Shown here in pieces: positions 4,574 to 5,052 of a stretch of 5,052 nt of DNA (the stretch's first letter is position 1; the number at the start of each line of letters is the position of its first letter). Made by a program: the position numbers and the translations under genes. The notes below the pieces were generated by a model, which was given only the letters and a program-made list of their open reading frames with translations, did no database searches and was not told where the DNA came from. The DNA lies in contig JAFWKS010000258.1 of NCBI GenBank assembly GCA_017511325.1, positions 1 to 5,052 on the forward strand, written 5' to 3'. This DNA is from Erysipelotrichaceae bacterium. GTDB taxonomy: Bacteria; Bacillota_I; Bacilli_A; Erysipelotrichales; Erysipelotrichaceae.

Positions 4574-5052
4574 ATGTTACTGAATGAATTGAATATAGGT
4601 GAAACCGGAAAGATCGTAAAAGTTGGCGGGAACGGACCGCTGCGCCAGCATTTTTTGGATATGGGCCTCATACCGGAATGCGACATCACATTAGTCAAGT
4701 ATGCCCCGTTGGGCGATCCGATCGAATTCAGGATCCATGGCTATGAGCTGACTTTAAGAGTCGATGAGGCAAAGCTCATCGAGATCATAAAAGCCGACAG
4801 GAAAAATACGGAAGACAGTGAAGAAGAAACAGACAGGGATGCCAAACACCCTGGTTTTGGTGAGGATGGCATCTATCATGAACTGCAGGAAGTAAAGAAT
4901 GATCCTCTCGAAGGAAAGTTGACTTTTGCCCTGGCTGGCAATCAAAACAGCGGCAAGACCACCTTGTTCAACCAGCTGACAGGTTCCAATCAGCATGTCG
5001 GAAATTTCCCGGGCGTTACTGTTGAACACAAAAGAGGAACGATCACCGGACA
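4574..5052 (+). CDS. feoB: Ferrous iron transporter with FeoA fused to FeoB, N-terminal part (3' truncated)
   Basis: The frame opens at ATG 4574, preceded by AGGTG at five bases, and stays open to the window edge (159 complete codons). Residues 1 to about 74 form a FeoA SH3-like domain, with LRQHFLDMGLIPE typical of FeoA and ending in the usual LRVDEAKLIEI strand-helix. A charged, probably flexible linker (about 75-112) follows. The FeoB G domain then starts with G1 GNQNSGKT (122-129) and the switch I/G2 region VGNFPGVTVE (142-151). FeoB imports Fe(II) through the inner membrane; FeoA is normally a separate small partner. The fusion puts both in one chain. The remaining G motifs and the membrane domain lie beyond base 5052. 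The G1 motif has Gln124 where many FeoB proteins have proline. The gene is unrelated in function to the sugar-acid genes and probably has its own iron-responsive promoter. Confidence 0.95.
   Translation, partial: MLLNELNIGETGKIVKVGGNGPLRQHFLDMGLIPECDITLVKYAPLGDPIEFRIHGYELTLRVDEAKLIEIIKADRKNTEDSEEETDRDAKHPGFGEDGIYHELQEVKNDPLEGKLTFALAGNQNSGKTTLFNQLTGSNQHVGNFPGVTVEHKRGTITG

Noticed and set aside
4754..5029. Minus-strand open frame of 91 codons antisense to feoAB.
   Set aside because: It lies entirely opposite the well-supported FeoA-FeoB frame, and its composition is that of a shadow frame. The same holds for antisense or offset frames within 572-912, 1310-1654, 2677-2883, 3794-4171 and 4271-4468.

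Overview
The window looks like chromosome from a moderately AT-rich Bacillota (Firmicutes), perhaps a gut Erysipelotrichia or Clostridia. The grounds are strong purine-rich Shine-Dalgarno sites, AGA-rich arginine codons, short intergenic gaps with compact intrinsic terminators, and a FeoA domain fused to FeoB. The phylum is an inference from style and gene families, and the class is a guess. I see no tRNA, rRNA, CRISPR array, insertion sequence or attachment site.

Layout. (1) Bases 3-311 hold the C-terminal end of a class II (metal) ketose-bisphosphate aldolase, closed by a clear intrinsic terminator. (2) A new transcription unit follows, with a candidate promoter at 352-380. It carries an RpiB/LacA/LacB-family isomerase that most resembles the uronate isomerase DhuI (411-1067). 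A terminator-like hairpin separates it from an iron-type alcohol dehydrogenase of the hydroxycarboxylate dehydrogenase (YbdH/HcxA) kind (1113-2174). (3) A small two-helix membrane protein lies on the opposite strand (2193-2420) with its own terminator. (4) A second plus-strand unit, with a candidate promoter at 2401-2429, carries a one-cysteine Asp/Glu racemase-like protein (2462-3112). This is followed almost without a gap by a DUF1537 acid-sugar kinase (3114-4520). (5) A separate ferrous-iron uptake gene, fused feoA-feoB, starts at 4574 and runs off the right edge.

How the genes may work together. A DUF1537 kinase, a hydroxyacid dehydrogenase, an aldose/ketose-type isomerase, a racemase-fold enzyme and a metal aldolase side by side have the parts list of an acid-sugar catabolic route: oxidise, move the carbonyl, phosphorylate, split to a triose phosphate. 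The known tetronate pathways that use DUF1537 kinases (Ltn/Otn/Den, Dtn/PdxA2) use different dehydrogenases and isomerases. This combination may therefore be a variant or undescribed pathway. Its substrate cannot be read from the sequence. No transporter or regulator for it lies inside the window; these would have to be left of base 1 or elsewhere.
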